Source: Syntrophotaleaceae bacterium (GTDB lineage: Bacteria > Desulfobacterota > Desulfuromonadia > Desulfuromonadales > Syntrophotaleaceae). From it: a DNA stretch of 64,000 nt. The position numbers and the translations under genes are program-made. Shown here in pieces: positions 32,664 through 41,276 of the stretch. The DNA lies in assembly GCA_041390365.1 (NCBI GenBank), contig JAWKQB010000001.1, positions 496,001-560,000 of the forward strand. The letters are read 5' to 3'. How positions within the stretch are numbered: the first letter of the stretch is position 1; each line of letters opens with the position of its first letter. The notes beneath the pieces were generated by a model, which was not told where the DNA came from, did no database searches, and worked only from the letters and a program-made list of their open reading frames with translations.

Positions 32664-33761
32664 GGGGACGGAGTCAAGTTGTTGAATTAACCTCCAATTT
32701 GCTTTGTATCGGATTCTGATATGCCTAGAGCCGCCCGCATCGATTATCCCGGTCTTTTGCAACACGTCATTATCCGGGGTAACGAACAACGAAAAATCTT
32801 TCGGGATGATTACGACCGGCACTCTTTTGTCCAACGGTTCTCGTCCCTGCTGGAAAAATGCGATATCGACTGCCTGGCCTGGGCTCTTCTCGACAACCAC
32901 GCCCACTTTCTCCTGCGCATCGGTCAAACCAGCCTGGCCCGTTTCATGCGCCGGTTGTTGACGGGCCATGCAACCACCTTTAATCTCAGGCACGGCCGCA
33001 GTGGCCACCTGTTTCAAAACCGCTACAAATCCATTGTCTGCGATGAGGAGACCTATCTGCTGGAGTTGATCAGGTATATTCACCTTAATCCTCTGCGCGC
33101 CGGAGCTGTCCAAGACCTTGAAGCGTTGAACCGCTACCCATGGTGCGGACATGGTGTTTTGATGGGATCGCAGGAGCTTGGTGGGCAGGTTACTGAAGAG
33201 GTTTTGCAGCGATTTTCCAGCCGGTTATCGTCGGCCAGGCGAAGATATCTGCAGTTTCTGGCGGACGGTATGGGAAGCAGTCAGAAAGAATTGGATGAGG
33301 ATGGTTTGCGGTGGCTTTCAAGGCGGGAAAAAGAAGAAGACCGTGAAGCCATTTCAGATCGGCGTGTTCTGGGTAGTGCGGATTTTGTCGAGCAGGTTTT
33401 GCAAAATTCGGAGACACCTTCGAAACTGCCTGCCTTGCCGATAGATGAGTTGATACAACGTGTGGCGCAGGCCTTTGATCTTGCCCCAGAATCGTTGGGA
33501 TTGAGAAAGAGAAGAGGACCGGTTGTCAAAGCCCGAAGCGTGCTCTGCTATTTGGCCGTGCGGGAGATGGGAATGAGCGGGGAGGCAGTCGGGCGCAAGC
33601 TGAAAATCGGTCGTGCTGGGGTCAGTTATGCGGCCGACCGCGGAGAAGCTCTGTTAGCTGAGGACCGCAAGTTGCGCGAGCGCATCGCAAATGCCAATTA
33701 ATTTTTTGAATAAAACAGGCGCTCATTGTTTTTCGATATTTAACAACTTGACTCCGTCCCC
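32664..33761 (+). mobile_element. RAYT-type transposable element (copy 2, full length)
   Basis: Left end GGGGACGGAGTCAAGTTGTT (32664-32683), right end its inverse (33742-33761), one transposase gene between. After the right end the short unit CCCCTGAGGAACTC is repeated in part two or three times (33758-33800). The element lies against two damaged genes, a secreted-protein pseudogene on the left and a dioxygenase fragment on the right. Confidence 0.85.
32721..33701 (+). CDS. REP-associated tyrosine transposase (Y1/HUH family)
   Basis: A 326-residue Y1-type transposase. The HUH motif is 'DNHAHFLLR' (near residue 62), and the catalytic tyrosine lies in 'LLELIRYIHLNPLRAG' (near 115-130) or just before it. 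A C-terminal DnaA-like helix-turn-helix ('ELIQRVAQAFDL', 'AVREMGMSGEAVGRKL') distinguishes this RAYT subgroup. The protein presumably acts on the GGGGACGGAGTCAA end sequences present seven times in the window. The frame is intact. Confidence 0.88.
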   Translation: MPRAARIDYPGLLQHVIIRGNEQRKIFRDDYDRHSFVQRFSSLLEKCDIDCLAWALLDNHAHFLLRIGQTSLARFMRRLLTGHATTFNLRHGRSGHLFQNRYKSIVCDEETYLLELIRYIHLNPLRAGAVQDLEALNRYPWCGHGVLMGSQELGGQVTEEVLQRFSSRLSSARRRYLQFLADGMGSSQKELDEDGLRWLSRREKEEDREAISDRRVLGSADFVEQVLQNSETPSKLPALPIDELIQRVAQAFDLAPESLGLRKRRGPVVKARSVLCYLAVREMGMSGEAVGRKLKIGRAGVSYAADRGEALLAEDRKLRERIANAN

Positions 33762-33801
33762 TGAGGAACTCCCGTCCCCTGAGGAACTCCTGAGGAACTC
33801 C

Positions 33802-34101
33802 GGGGTCGTGCACCACCTGGCCTTCGGCATCGCCGACGAACGAAAGCAGGAAATATGGCGAACCGAGATTTTGGCGCGGGGCTTTGATCCTTCACCGGTC
33901 AAGGATCGCAGCTATTTTCATTCCATCTACCTTCGGGAACCGGGAGGGGTATTGTTCGAGATCGCCACCGACGCTCCGGGATTCACTATCGACCAGACGC
34001 CGGAGCAGTTGGGGAGCAGACTCATGCTGCCGCCGTGGCTGGAATCCCGGCGGGGTGAGATCGAGTTGGCCTTGCCGCCGTTGAAATTGTTTTCAGGGTG
34101 A
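33802..34101 (+). pseudogene. C-terminal fragment of a VOC-family ring-cleaving dioxygenase
   Basis: The frame after the RAYT repeat reads 'GVVHHLAFGIADERKQEIW', 'SYFHSIYLREPGGVLFEIAT' and 'LPPWLESRRGEIELALPPL'. These are the second VOC module and tail of glyoxalase-like dioxygenases, with metal ligands His and Glu. The first half is missing: it is cut where the RAYT element ends. Confidence 0.75.
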
Positions 34102-34109
34102 GTCTTGAA

Positions 34110-34142
34110 TAAAAAAACCCCGCCTTGTAGGGCAGGGTTTTA
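34110..34142. terminator. Bidirectional terminator between the dioxygenase remnant and cheW
   Basis: AAAACCCCGCC and GGGCAGGGTTTT form a stem with one mismatch and A/T-runs on both sides, serving the convergent genes. Confidence 0.75.
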
Positions 34143-34171
34143 TGCGTATCAGGCGGTCGGCTGAAAGAGAA

Positions 34172-34642
34172 TCAATCCTCCATCAGGCGTTCAACATCGA
34201 GCAGAACCTTGACTTCTTCGCCGATTTTCCCGATGCCCCGGATATTACCGTTGGCGCCTCGTTGGGCGGGGGGAGGTTCGACCTGGGATGCAGGGATGTC
34301 GACCACTTCGTTGACCCGGTCCACCACCAGGCCGAGGGGCTGTTCGGCAATGTCGACGACGATGATGCAGGTGCGGTCGTCGTATTCCCTGGTCGGCAGG
34401 CCGAAGCGGGAGCGAACGTCCATCACGGGGATCACTTTGCCGCGCAGATTGATGACGCCCCTGATATAGGTCGGCATGTCGGGAACCTTGGTGATTTTCT
34501 GAATGCCGATGATTTCCGTCACGTAACGGATTTCCAGGCCGTAGTCTTCGTCGGCCAGATGAAAGGTGAGGTACTTATCCTTTTGGGTGTCCTCTTCGAC
34601 AAATCCCGGTTGGGTCATGGTGTCGGCAGAATCTTTGGTCAT
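34172..34642 (-). CDS. cheW: CheW chemotaxis coupling protein
   Basis: A 156-residue CheW adaptor linking chemoreceptors to the CheA kinase. Typical stretches are 'YLTFHLADEDYGLEIRYVTE' (near residues 23-42), 'VPDMPTYIRGVINLRGKVIP' (near 53-72) and 'GLVVDRVNEVVDI' (near 100-112). The ATG at 34642 follows GGAGG. No other chemotaxis genes are adjacent. A GEMM-I riboswitch sits in its leader at 34727-34820, so its level should respond to a cyclic dinucleotide. Confidence 0.9.
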   Translation of the reverse strand: MTKDSADTMTQPGFVEEDTQKDKYLTFHLADEDYGLEIRYVTEIIGIQKITKVPDMPTYIRGVINLRGKVIPVMDVRSRFGLPTREYDDRTCIIVVDIAEQPLGLVVDRVNEVVDIPASQVEPPPAQRGANGNIRGIGKIGEEVKVLLDVERLMED

Positions 34643-34726
34643 GGCCTTATCCTCCACAAATGCATGAGATTCAACAGGTTTCAAACCGGGGATGCCGAAG
34701 GAAAGGCATGGTGGCCCTGAAGGGGA

Positions 34727-34820
34727 TCGCACCTTCTTCGGCGGCCCGGCTTTCCGCAAATGCGGACCCATGGCTTTGCGTCGCCGGGTTGCCCCGGTTT
34801 TGCGTTTTCGGCAAGTGCGA
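34727..34820 (-). promoter_or_regulatory. GEMM-I cyclic-dinucleotide riboswitch ahead of cheW
   Basis: The minus strand has the GEMM-I layout: outer stem TCGCACTT/AAGGTGCGA, then a P2 hairpin CCGGG-GCAA-CCCGG with a GNRA loop, the invariant GACGCAAAGCC, a second hairpin GGTCCGCATTTGCGGA and AAGCCGGGCCGCC. GEMM-I RNAs bind cyclic di-GMP or, in many Geobacter relatives, 3',3'-cGAMP; I cannot assign the ligand from the alignment around the key base. No clear terminator lies between it and cheW, so translational control is likely. Confidence 0.85.
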
Positions 34821-34991
34821 TTTCTTTTGCAAATTTAAAGCCGGATTATCGGGTAGCGAGAAAATGAAAGTCAAGGTTTTTTCTTTTTATGCCAAACGGT
34901 GACCGATTCTTTCTCCTTGACAAGCAAAAAGGCCTGCGTTATAAAGTGTGCCTCGAACATGGGAACAATGTTCTCTTGCTTAAAAAAGATC

Positions 34992-35068
34992 GGCGGTGTA
35001 GCTCAGTTGGTTAGAGCATGCGGCTCATATCCGCAGTGTCCGGAGTTCGAATCTCTGCACCGCCACCA
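34992..35068 (+). tRNA. tRNA-Met(CAT)
   Basis: GGCGGTG acceptor, D-arm with AGCTCAGTTGGTTAGAGC, anticodon stem TGCGG/CCGCA around CTCATAT (anticodon CAT), T-arm and encoded CCA. The acceptor stem and sequence resemble elongator tRNA-Met; initiator or tRNA-Ile2 look less likely. Confidence 0.93.
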
Positions 35069-35078
35069 TTTGATAGCC

Positions 35079-35110
35079 AAAGCCCTCTCTGGACCACTGG
35101 AGAGGGCTTT
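35079..35110 (+). terminator. Terminator-like hairpin after tRNA-Met
   Basis: AAAGCCCTCTC pairs with GAGAGGGCTTT, followed by GTCGTTT. It separates the tRNA from tilS, but the T-run is short and read-through is possible. Confidence 0.65.
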
Positions 35111-35130
35111 GTCGTTTGCAGCAGGCCGCC

Positions 35131-36534
35131 ATGTTCCAAGCCTTCCATGAATTTCTCGTCAAGCAACAACTGCTTGTTCCTGGCGATCGGGTACTGGTCG
35201 CCCTCTCCGGGGGGCCGGATTCCGTGGCCCTTCTTCACTTGCTGCAGGCGTCCGCCGCTCGTCTGGGCGCCGAACTGCGGGCCGCTCATCTGGATCACGG
35301 TCTGAGGCCGGAGAGCATCGAAGATGCCCGTTTTGTCGCCGATCTCTGCTTGCTCCGTTCGATTCCCCTTGATTCAGAACGGTGCAATGTTGCGGCCGTC
35401 GCCCGTCGGAATCGGCAGGGGCTCGAGGAGGCGGGCCGGGACCAGCGGCGGGAATTCCTGATGCGGGTAGCGGGCCGCGAAGTCTGTTCGGTCATCGCCC
35501 TTGGCCATCATCGCGGCGATCAGGTGGAGACCTTTCTGCACCGGCTCCTGCGCGGTACCGGGTTGTCCGGATTGGCGGCCATGCGCCCCCGCAGCGGGCC
35601 TTTCATCCGGCCGCTGCTGCCTTTTTCCCGCGGCGAGATTCTCGATTTCCTGATGCACCAAAAACTTGATTTTCGCGAGGATGCAAGCAACCGGGACCGC
35701 TGCTTTACCCGGAACCGGATCCGTCTCGACCTGCTGCCGCTGCTTCAGGAATTCAATCCCCGGGTGGAGGAAAGACTGGCCGGTTTGTCCCGCCGGATCG
35801 CCCTCGAGGAAGAGTTCTGGCAGGAAGAGGTCGAAAAGGCTCTGCAGGGCATCCGCATCGATGATAAATTTCATTCTCTGCAAGACGGGCCGTCTCAGGA
35901 GGGAGCTGAAATTCGGCTCGATCGGTCCGGCCTGCTGGAGCTGCATCCCGCCCTGCGGGCCCGGGTGCTGCGCCACACTCTGGGGATTGTGCGGGGCGAA
36001 CTGGCCGGACTGTCCGCCGTTCATCTCGAATCCCTCGAGGAACTGGTGCGGTCCGGCCCGTCCCAGGGAGAGCTGCATCTGCCGGGAGCCTGGGTAGCCC
36101 GCCGGTATGAAATTATCCGGCTGAGGTGCACCCCCCCATCGGTTTTTCATCAGGAGGAGCTGACCATCGAGGGTCCGGGGGATTGGCTTCTCACCGACGG
36201 TCGACGACTGCGCGTCCGCATGCTGAAGGCTCCCCTGGGGGAAAGCGCCCTGGCCGTGGAATTCGCGGCCGAGATGGTGTCCTTTCCGCTCTCTGTCCGC
36301 TCCCTGCGGCCCGGCGACCGCTTCAGACCGGACAATGGGGAGGGCAGCACGAAGATCAAGAAATTCTTTATCGACCAGAAGGTGGACCGGGAAAGCCGGA
36401 CAACGATACCTCTGGTCATAGAGAGGGAAATACTCTGGATCGGGGGCCTGCGTCGATGCGCCGGCCGGGAGGTTTCCGCCAATTCGGAAGCTGTGCTCCG
36501 CATCGAAATTCTGCCGCAGGAACAGGCCGATTAG
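35131..36534 (+). CDS. tilS: tRNA(Ile)-lysidine synthase
   Basis: A 467-residue enzyme that attaches lysine to C34 of tRNA-Ile(CAT), letting it read AUA. The PP-loop 'VALSGGPDSVALLHLL' is at residues 24-39. 'ALGHHRGDQVETFLHRLLRG' and 'FTRNRIRLDLLPLL' are family blocks, and the C-terminal TilS domain ends with 'SLRPGDRFRPDNGEG' and 'KIKKFFIDQKVDR'. ATG 35131 is preferred over a TTG five codons upstream; the ribosome site is weak. It leads the core gene run. Confidence 0.92.
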   Translation: MFQAFHEFLVKQQLLVPGDRVLVALSGGPDSVALLHLLQASAARLGAELRAAHLDHGLRPESIEDARFVADLCLLRSIPLDSERCNVAAVARRNRQGLEEAGRDQRREFLMRVAGREVCSVIALGHHRGDQVETFLHRLLRGTGLSGLAAMRPRSGPFIRPLLPFSRGEILDFLMHQKLDFREDASNRDRCFTRNRIRLDLLPLLQEFNPRVEERLAGLSRRIALEEEFWQEEVEKALQGIRIDDKFHSLQDGPSQEGAEIRLDRSGLLELHPALRARVLRHTLGIVRGELAGLSAVHLESLEELVRSGPSQGELHLPGAWVARRYEIIRLRCTPPSVFHQEELTIEGPGDWLLTDGRRLRVRMLKAPLGESALAVEFAAEMVSFPLSVRSLRPGDRFRPDNGEGSTKIKKFFIDQKVDRESRTTIPLVIEREILWIGGLRRCAGREVSANSEAVLRIEILPQEQAD

Positions 36535-36642
36535 ACTCTTGTGAAATCGGAGGGCTTATGGTAGATTTCGGTAATGTTTAAGCGGGCCTAGGCCAGGTTT
36601 TTGCAAGCTGGGCTCAGTAAAAAAGCAACTACAGGGGGAATA

Positions 36643-38499
36643 GTGAACCAGTTCTATAAAAATCTCGCACTCTGGCTGGTCATCCTGCTGGTCATGATCA
36701 TGCTTTGGAACCTCATGTCCAGTCGCCAGGTCGATCAGACCATCGTGTCCTACAGCGAGTTCGTGTCCGCTCTTGAAGAGGGCACGGTGCGTGAAGTCAC
36801 ATTGCAGGGGAATAACATCGAGGGGACCTTCAAGGATGAACGGACCTTCAAGACCTTCGCGCCCAACGATCCCAACCTGGTCTCCGAACTGCGCGACAAG
36901 GGGGTCAGCATTCAGGCCAAGGCAGAGGACGACGGCAGCCTCTGGATGACCATGCTCATCTACTGGGGCCCGATTCTGCTGCTGTTCGGCGTCTGGATCT
37001 TCTTTATCCGGCAGATGCAGTCCGGAGGCGGCAAGGCCATGAGTTTCGGCAAGAGCCGGGCCAAGCTGCTGACCGATACCGGGGGTCAGGTGACCTTCAA
37101 GGACGTCGCAGGGATCGACGAGGCCAAGGACGAGCTGGAGGAGATCGTCAGTTTTCTCAAAGATCCCAAAAAGTTTTCCCGTTTGGGCGGCCGCATCCCC
37201 AAAGGGGTGCTGCTGGTCGGCTCTCCCGGCACCGGGAAGACCCTACTGGCCAGGGCCATTGCCGGTGAAGCGGGAGTGCCCTTCTTTTCCATTTCGGGCT
37301 CCGATTTCGTCGAGATGTTCGTCGGCGTCGGCGCCAGCCGGGTCCGGGACCTGTTCATGCAGGGGAAGAAGAATGCGCCCTGCATCATCTTCATTGACGA
37401 GATCGATGCCGTCGGCCGCCATCGCGGCGCCGGCCTGGGTGGAGGCCATGACGAGCGGGAGCAGACTCTCAACCAGCTGCTGGTGGAGATGGACGGTTTC
37501 GAATCGAACGAAGGTGTCATCCTGATCGCCGCCACCAACCGTCCCGACGTGCTGGACCCCGCCCTGCTGCGGCCCGGCCGCTTTGATCGTCAGGTGGTGG
37601 TTCCGCGGCCCGACATCAAGGGCCGGACCAAGATCCTGCAGGTTCATGCCCGCAAGGTTCCTTTGGCCTCCAATGTCAACATGGAGGTGGTGGCCAAGGG
37701 GACTCCCGGTTTTTCGGGCGCGGATCTGGCCAACCTCATTAACGAGGCTGCTTTGCTGGCTGCCCGCGCCAACAAGGATCACGTCGATATGGACGATCTC
37801 GAGGCGGCCAAGGACAAGGTGATGATGGGGGCGGAACGCCGATCTCTGGTGATCACCGAAAAGGAAAAGAAAGTTACGGCCTATCACGAGGCCGGCCATG
37901 CCGTGGTGGCCCTCTATCTGCCGCAAACCGATCCGGTGCACAAGGTGACCATTATTCCTCGCGGCAGAGCCCTTGGCGTGACCACCTATCTGCCGGAGGA
38001 AGAAAAGTACAACGAGTCCAAGGCCGGTCTGGAATCCTTCCTCTGCCGGCTGCTGGGCGGCCGGGTGGCCGAGGAACTGGTTTTCGGCGAGATCACCAGC
38101 GGCGCCAGCAACGATATCGAAAGGGCCACCTCCATTGCCCGGAAGATGGTTTGCGAGTGGGGTATGAGCGAAAAGATCGGCCCCCTGGCGTTTGGTGAAA
38201 AAGACGGCGAAGTCTTCCTGGGGCGCGATTTCGGCCATACCAAGAACTACAGTGAAGCGACCGCGGTGGAAATCGATTCCGAAATCCGGCGCATCGTGCA
38301 GGAGAACTATCAGCGGACCCGCGGGATTCTCGGTGAACACCGGGATGGGCTGATGCGGGTGGCGGAAGCCCTGCTTGAAAAAGAAACCCTGGATGGCAAT
38401 GAAGTCCGCCGTCTGGCGATGGGGGAGCCGGTCGAGCCTCCCATCCTGGAAAGCCCGGTGGTCGATACGGCTGCTGGTGAAGTGACTGCAGAGGCCTGA
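36643..38499 (+). CDS. ftsH: ATP-dependent zinc metalloprotease FtsH
   Basis: A 618-residue membrane AAA protease that degrades membrane and some cytosolic proteins. Two N-terminal helices (about residues 8-24 and 101-122) flank a periplasmic domain. Walker A is 'GSPGTGKT', Walker B 'IIFIDEIDAVG', the second region of homology 'ATNRPDVLDPALLRPGRFDR', and the zinc site 'HEAGH'. The GTG at 36643 gives the usual start 'MNQFYKNLALWLVILL' and follows AGGGGGA. The gene is followed without gap by folP. Confidence 0.95.
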   Translation: MNQFYKNLALWLVILLVMIMLWNLMSSRQVDQTIVSYSEFVSALEEGTVREVTLQGNNIEGTFKDERTFKTFAPNDPNLVSELRDKGVSIQAKAEDDGSLWMTMLIYWGPILLLFGVWIFFIRQMQSGGGKAMSFGKSRAKLLTDTGGQVTFKDVAGIDEAKDELEEIVSFLKDPKKFSRLGGRIPKGVLLVGSPGTGKTLLARAIAGEAGVPFFSISGSDFVEMFVGVGASRVRDLFMQGKKNAPCIIFIDEIDAVGRHRGAGLGGGHDEREQTLNQLLVEMDGFESNEGVILIAATNRPDVLDPALLRPGRFDRQVVVPRPDIKGRTKILQVHARKVPLASNVNMEVVAKGTPGFSGADLANLINEAALLAARANKDHVDMDDLEAAKDKVMMGAERRSLVITEKEKKVTAYHEAGHAVVALYLPQTDPVHKVTIIPRGRALGVTTYLPEEEKYNESKAGLESFLCRLLGGRVAEELVFGEITSGASNDIERATSIARKMVCEWGMSEKIGPLAFGEKDGEVFLGRDFGHTKNYSEATAVEIDSEIRRIVQENYQRTRGILGEHRDGLMRVAEALLEKETLDGNEVRRLAMGEPVEPPILESPVVDTAAGEVTAEA

Positions 38500-39708
38500 T
38501 TGGCCCCTGCAATTCGACAGATTGTCCTTCCGGGACAGGAGGAATTGCACCGGGAGCTGGCCCGCTCCGGGATCGGTCAGGCAGAAGCGGACCGATTGAC
38601 GGAGCGGGCATTTTCCCGTCTGGTCAAGTTTTCCGACCTGCAACCGCAGACGGCCGAAGCACTGGCCGAGGCGATGCGGCAGGCGGGCGGAGAGGCTCTG
38701 GCACTGCCAGCCGCCGCTGCCGATACCTCGCTGCGTGATCTGTTGTTGTGCGGTTGCGAAAAGGATTTTCGCCAGGCCTGCCGTTCCTGTGCCAGGAACG
38801 GTCATCTGCCCGGTGATCTGGCGGCCGGACTGAACAGGCTGCTGGAATCCTGGATCCACCCTCCGGCTTTTCTCGCAGGTCGTTCCTGCCGGCTTGAACT
38901 GGATCCACCTTTGATCATGGGGATTCTGAACGTCACCCCCGACTCCTTTTATCCGGACAGTCGTCATCTTGCAACGGATCAGGCTCTTCGCCGCGGGCTG
39001 CAGCTCGCTGCTGAGGGCGCCGATCTGATCGACATCGGCGGCGAAAGCACCCGCCCCGGAGCGCCGGAGATTTCTCTGCAGGAGGAACTCGACCGGGTGA
39101 TCCCCGTCGTTGAGCGGCTGCGAAAAGAAACTGATCGCCCGCTGTCGGTGGATACCTGCAAAAGCGGTGTCGCCCGCGCCGCCATCGCCGCCGGTGCCGA
39201 TTTTATCAACGACATCAGCGGCCTGCGTTTTGACCGGCAGATGGCTGAAGTCGTTGCCGAAGGCGGGGCGGGGCTGTTCCTGATGCATACCCGCGGCCGC
39301 CCCGACACCATGCAGCAGGATACCTCTTATACTGACTTGCTCGGGGACATTCTCGCCTATTTGCAGCTCGGCATTGACCGGGCCATTCAAGTGGGGATTC
39401 CCGAGGAACGTCTGGCGGTCGATCCGGGCATCGGCTTTGGCAAAAGTCCGCGGGGCAATCTCGAGATTCTGCAACGGCTGCCCGAACTGCACGGCCTCGG
39501 GCGCCCCGTTCTGCTCGGGACCTCCCGCAAAAGCTTTATCGGCCGGGTTCTCCGTCAGACGGACCCGGCCCAGCGTCTGGTGGGCTCCCTTGCTACCGTC
39601 GCACTCGGCGTGGCGGCCGGCGTGCAGATGTTCCGGGTTCACGATGTACGGGCCTCAAAAGAGGCTGCTTTGATGGCCTGGGCCGTTCGGCGGCAGAGTG
39701 ACATTTAG
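38500..39708 (+). CDS. folP: Dihydropteroate synthase with N-terminal extension
   Basis: A 402-residue protein; the dihydropteroate synthase TIM barrel ('IMGILNVTPDSFYPDS' near residue 139, 'IDIGGESTRPGA', 'DISGLRFD', 'GTSRKSFIGR') joins pABA to the pterin pyrophosphate. The first ~125 residues are extra compared with E. coli FolP (about 280) and contain a small four-cysteine group ('LLCGCEKDFRQACRSC'). Such extensions occur in this lineage. The TTG at 38500 directly abuts the ftsH stop, so the start is inferred from coupling. The pABA comes from the pabBC genes at 11.7-13.9 kb. Confidence 0.88.
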   Translation: MAPAIRQIVLPGQEELHRELARSGIGQAEADRLTERAFSRLVKFSDLQPQTAEALAEAMRQAGGEALALPAAAADTSLRDLLLCGCEKDFRQACRSCARNGHLPGDLAAGLNRLLESWIHPPAFLAGRSCRLELDPPLIMGILNVTPDSFYPDSRHLATDQALRRGLQLAAEGADLIDIGGESTRPGAPEISLQEELDRVIPVVERLRKETDRPLSVDTCKSGVARAAIAAGADFINDISGLRFDRQMAEVVAEGGAGLFLMHTRGRPDTMQQDTSYTDLLGDILAYLQLGIDRAIQVGIPEERLAVDPGIGFGKSPRGNLEILQRLPELHGLGRPVLLGTSRKSFIGRVLRQTDPAQRLVGSLATVALGVAAGVQMFRVHDVRASKEAALMAWAVRRQSDI

Positions 39709-39807
39709 AAGGGAAGGGTCACACAACCTCCACCGGGGGAAAAACGTCCCTTTCCGGGTCCTTTGGCCGAACCGTCAGGTTCTTGATTCTTTTCAGGTTG
39801 ATCCGTC

Positions 39808-40596
39808 ATGGGTGGGATATTCGATTTCATAAAGGATTTCCGGTGGGTGCTCGATCCGATCGATGTCGGCCTGGTGGCCTTCATCATCTACCGGATCATG
39901 CTTCTCATCAAGGGCACCCGGGCGGTTCAGATGCTGATCGGCCTGGCGGTCATCCTCAGTGTCTATGTCGGCTCTCAGGTGTCCGGTCTCTATACCCTGC
40001 ACTGGATTCTGGACAATTTTCTCTCCTCGATCATCCTGGTCATCGTGGTCCTGTTTCAGGAGGATATTCGGCGGGCTCTCATTCATGTGGGCGCCAACCC
40101 CTTTTTCGCCGATCTGTCCTATCGAGAGGAAACCGAGGTCATGTCGGAGCTGGTCAAGGCCTGCGTCAACATGGCCAACAAGCGGATCGGCGCCCTGATC
40201 GTCATCGAACGGGAAACCGGCCTGAAGGACTTTCTCGAGGTTGGAGTGGAGATAGATGCCAAGGTGGCCAGTGATCTGATCACCTCGATCTTTCTCCCTT
40301 ACTCCCCGATCCACGACGGGGCCGTCGTGATCCAGCAGGGGAGGCTGAAGCGGGCCGGCTGCTTTCTGCCCCTTTCGCAGAATCCGGACATCAGCAAAAC
40401 CTTCGGCACCCGTCACCGCGCCGCCATCGGCCTCACCGAACTGGTGGATGCGGTGGCCATCGTCGTTTCCGAAGAAACGGGCAAGATATCGGTGGTCGTG
40501 GGCGGACGCATCACCCGCGATCTCGACTCGACTTCGCTCACCCGTGTTCTCAAACGCCTGCTCGAACCCCGTGTAAGCAAGAAGAAGAGCAAGTGA
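39808..40596 (+). CDS. cdaA: Diadenylate cyclase
   Basis: A 262-residue membrane-bound enzyme that makes cyclic di-AMP from two ATP. Three N-terminal helices (about residues 18-85) precede the DAC domain, whose two active-site motifs are intact: 'IHDGAVVI' (DGA, near 171-178) and 'GTRHRAAIGL' (RHR, near 203-212). The YbbR-domain gene follows 1 base behind the stop, and glmM after that. This cdaA-cdaR-glmM order is known from Firmicutes, where the latter two proteins regulate the cyclase. Confidence 0.93.
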   Translation: MGGIFDFIKDFRWVLDPIDVGLVAFIIYRIMLLIKGTRAVQMLIGLAVILSVYVGSQVSGLYTLHWILDNFLSSIILVIVVLFQEDIRRALIHVGANPFFADLSYREETEVMSELVKACVNMANKRIGALIVIERETGLKDFLEVGVEIDAKVASDLITSIFLPYSPIHDGAVVIQQGRLKRAGCFLPLSQNPDISKTFGTRHRAAIGLTELVDAVAIVVSEETGKISVVVGGRITRDLDSTSLTRVLKRLLEPRVSKKKSK

Positions 40597-40597
40597 T

Positions 40598-41275
40598 ATG
40601 TTGAAAAAGTTCACCGAAAACTGGGTCCTCAAACTGCTATCCCTGGCCTTCGCCCTGGTGTTGTGGTTTTTCGTCATGGGGGAGCAGAGACTGGAGCGCT
40701 CCTATCTGGTGCCCCTGGAACTGATGAACATGCCCGTCGGCATGATGGTGGCGAACGATATTCCGAGTCGGATCGAAGTGCGTATCAGTGGACCGCGAAC
40801 TCTGCTGATGAACCTGCATCCGGAGGATATCGGAATTTCGGTGGATCTTAAGGGCCTGCGCCCCGGCCTGACCACCTTCAAAAGGCTTGAGGAGCGGCTC
40901 AACCTCCCCGGACCTTTAAAGGTGACCCGGCTCTCCCCGTCCTACATCGATGTGCGTCTCGATCGGGTGATAACCAAAAGCGTGCCTGTCAAGGTCCGTC
41001 TGGCCGGTAACCCGGCCAAGGGGTACAGGGTGGTCCGGGCCGTGTCCGACCCGGCCAACGCGACCATCGAAGGGGCCAAAAGCGAGCTGGAAAAGGTCGA
41101 GATGGTCCTCACCGACGAGGTGGAGCTGGAAGGCGCCACCGAAGATTTAAAAACCGCCATATCCCTGAATTATCTCGGCAGGTACAGTCATTTGAAGGAT
41201 CGATCGAACGTTGAGGTCAGGGTTGACCTCGAAAGGCTTCCTGAACCCGCGCCGGAAAACCGGCAGGAGAATTGA
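40598..41275 (+). CDS. YbbR-domain protein (CdaR-like)
   Basis: A 225-residue protein with one N-terminal membrane helix (about residues 10-28) and two YbbR domains outside the membrane ('VPLELMNMPVGMMVANDIPS' and 'VPVKVRLAGNPAKGYRVVR'). In Firmicutes the CdaR protein with four YbbR domains binds and regulates CdaA. Position between cdaA and glmM suggests the same partnership. It ends one base before the glmM ATG. Confidence 0.88.
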   Translation: MLKKFTENWVLKLLSLAFALVLWFFVMGEQRLERSYLVPLELMNMPVGMMVANDIPSRIEVRISGPRTLLMNLHPEDIGISVDLKGLRPGLTTFKRLEERLNLPGPLKVTRLSPSYIDVRLDRVITKSVPVKVRLAGNPAKGYRVVRAVSDPANATIEGAKSELEKVEMVLTDEVELEGATEDLKTAISLNYLGRYSHLKDRSNVEVRVDLERLPEPAPENRQEN

Positions 41276-41276
41276 C

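Noticed and set aside
34690..34726. Possible terminator between the GEMM-I aptamer and cheW
   Set aside because: GCC...GGC hairpins exist but there is no T-run, so transcriptional termination is not supported.
37243..39642. 799-codon open frame antisense to ftsH and folP
   Set aside because: Shadow of two unmistakable genes in a GC-rich genome; no ribosome site or known domain.
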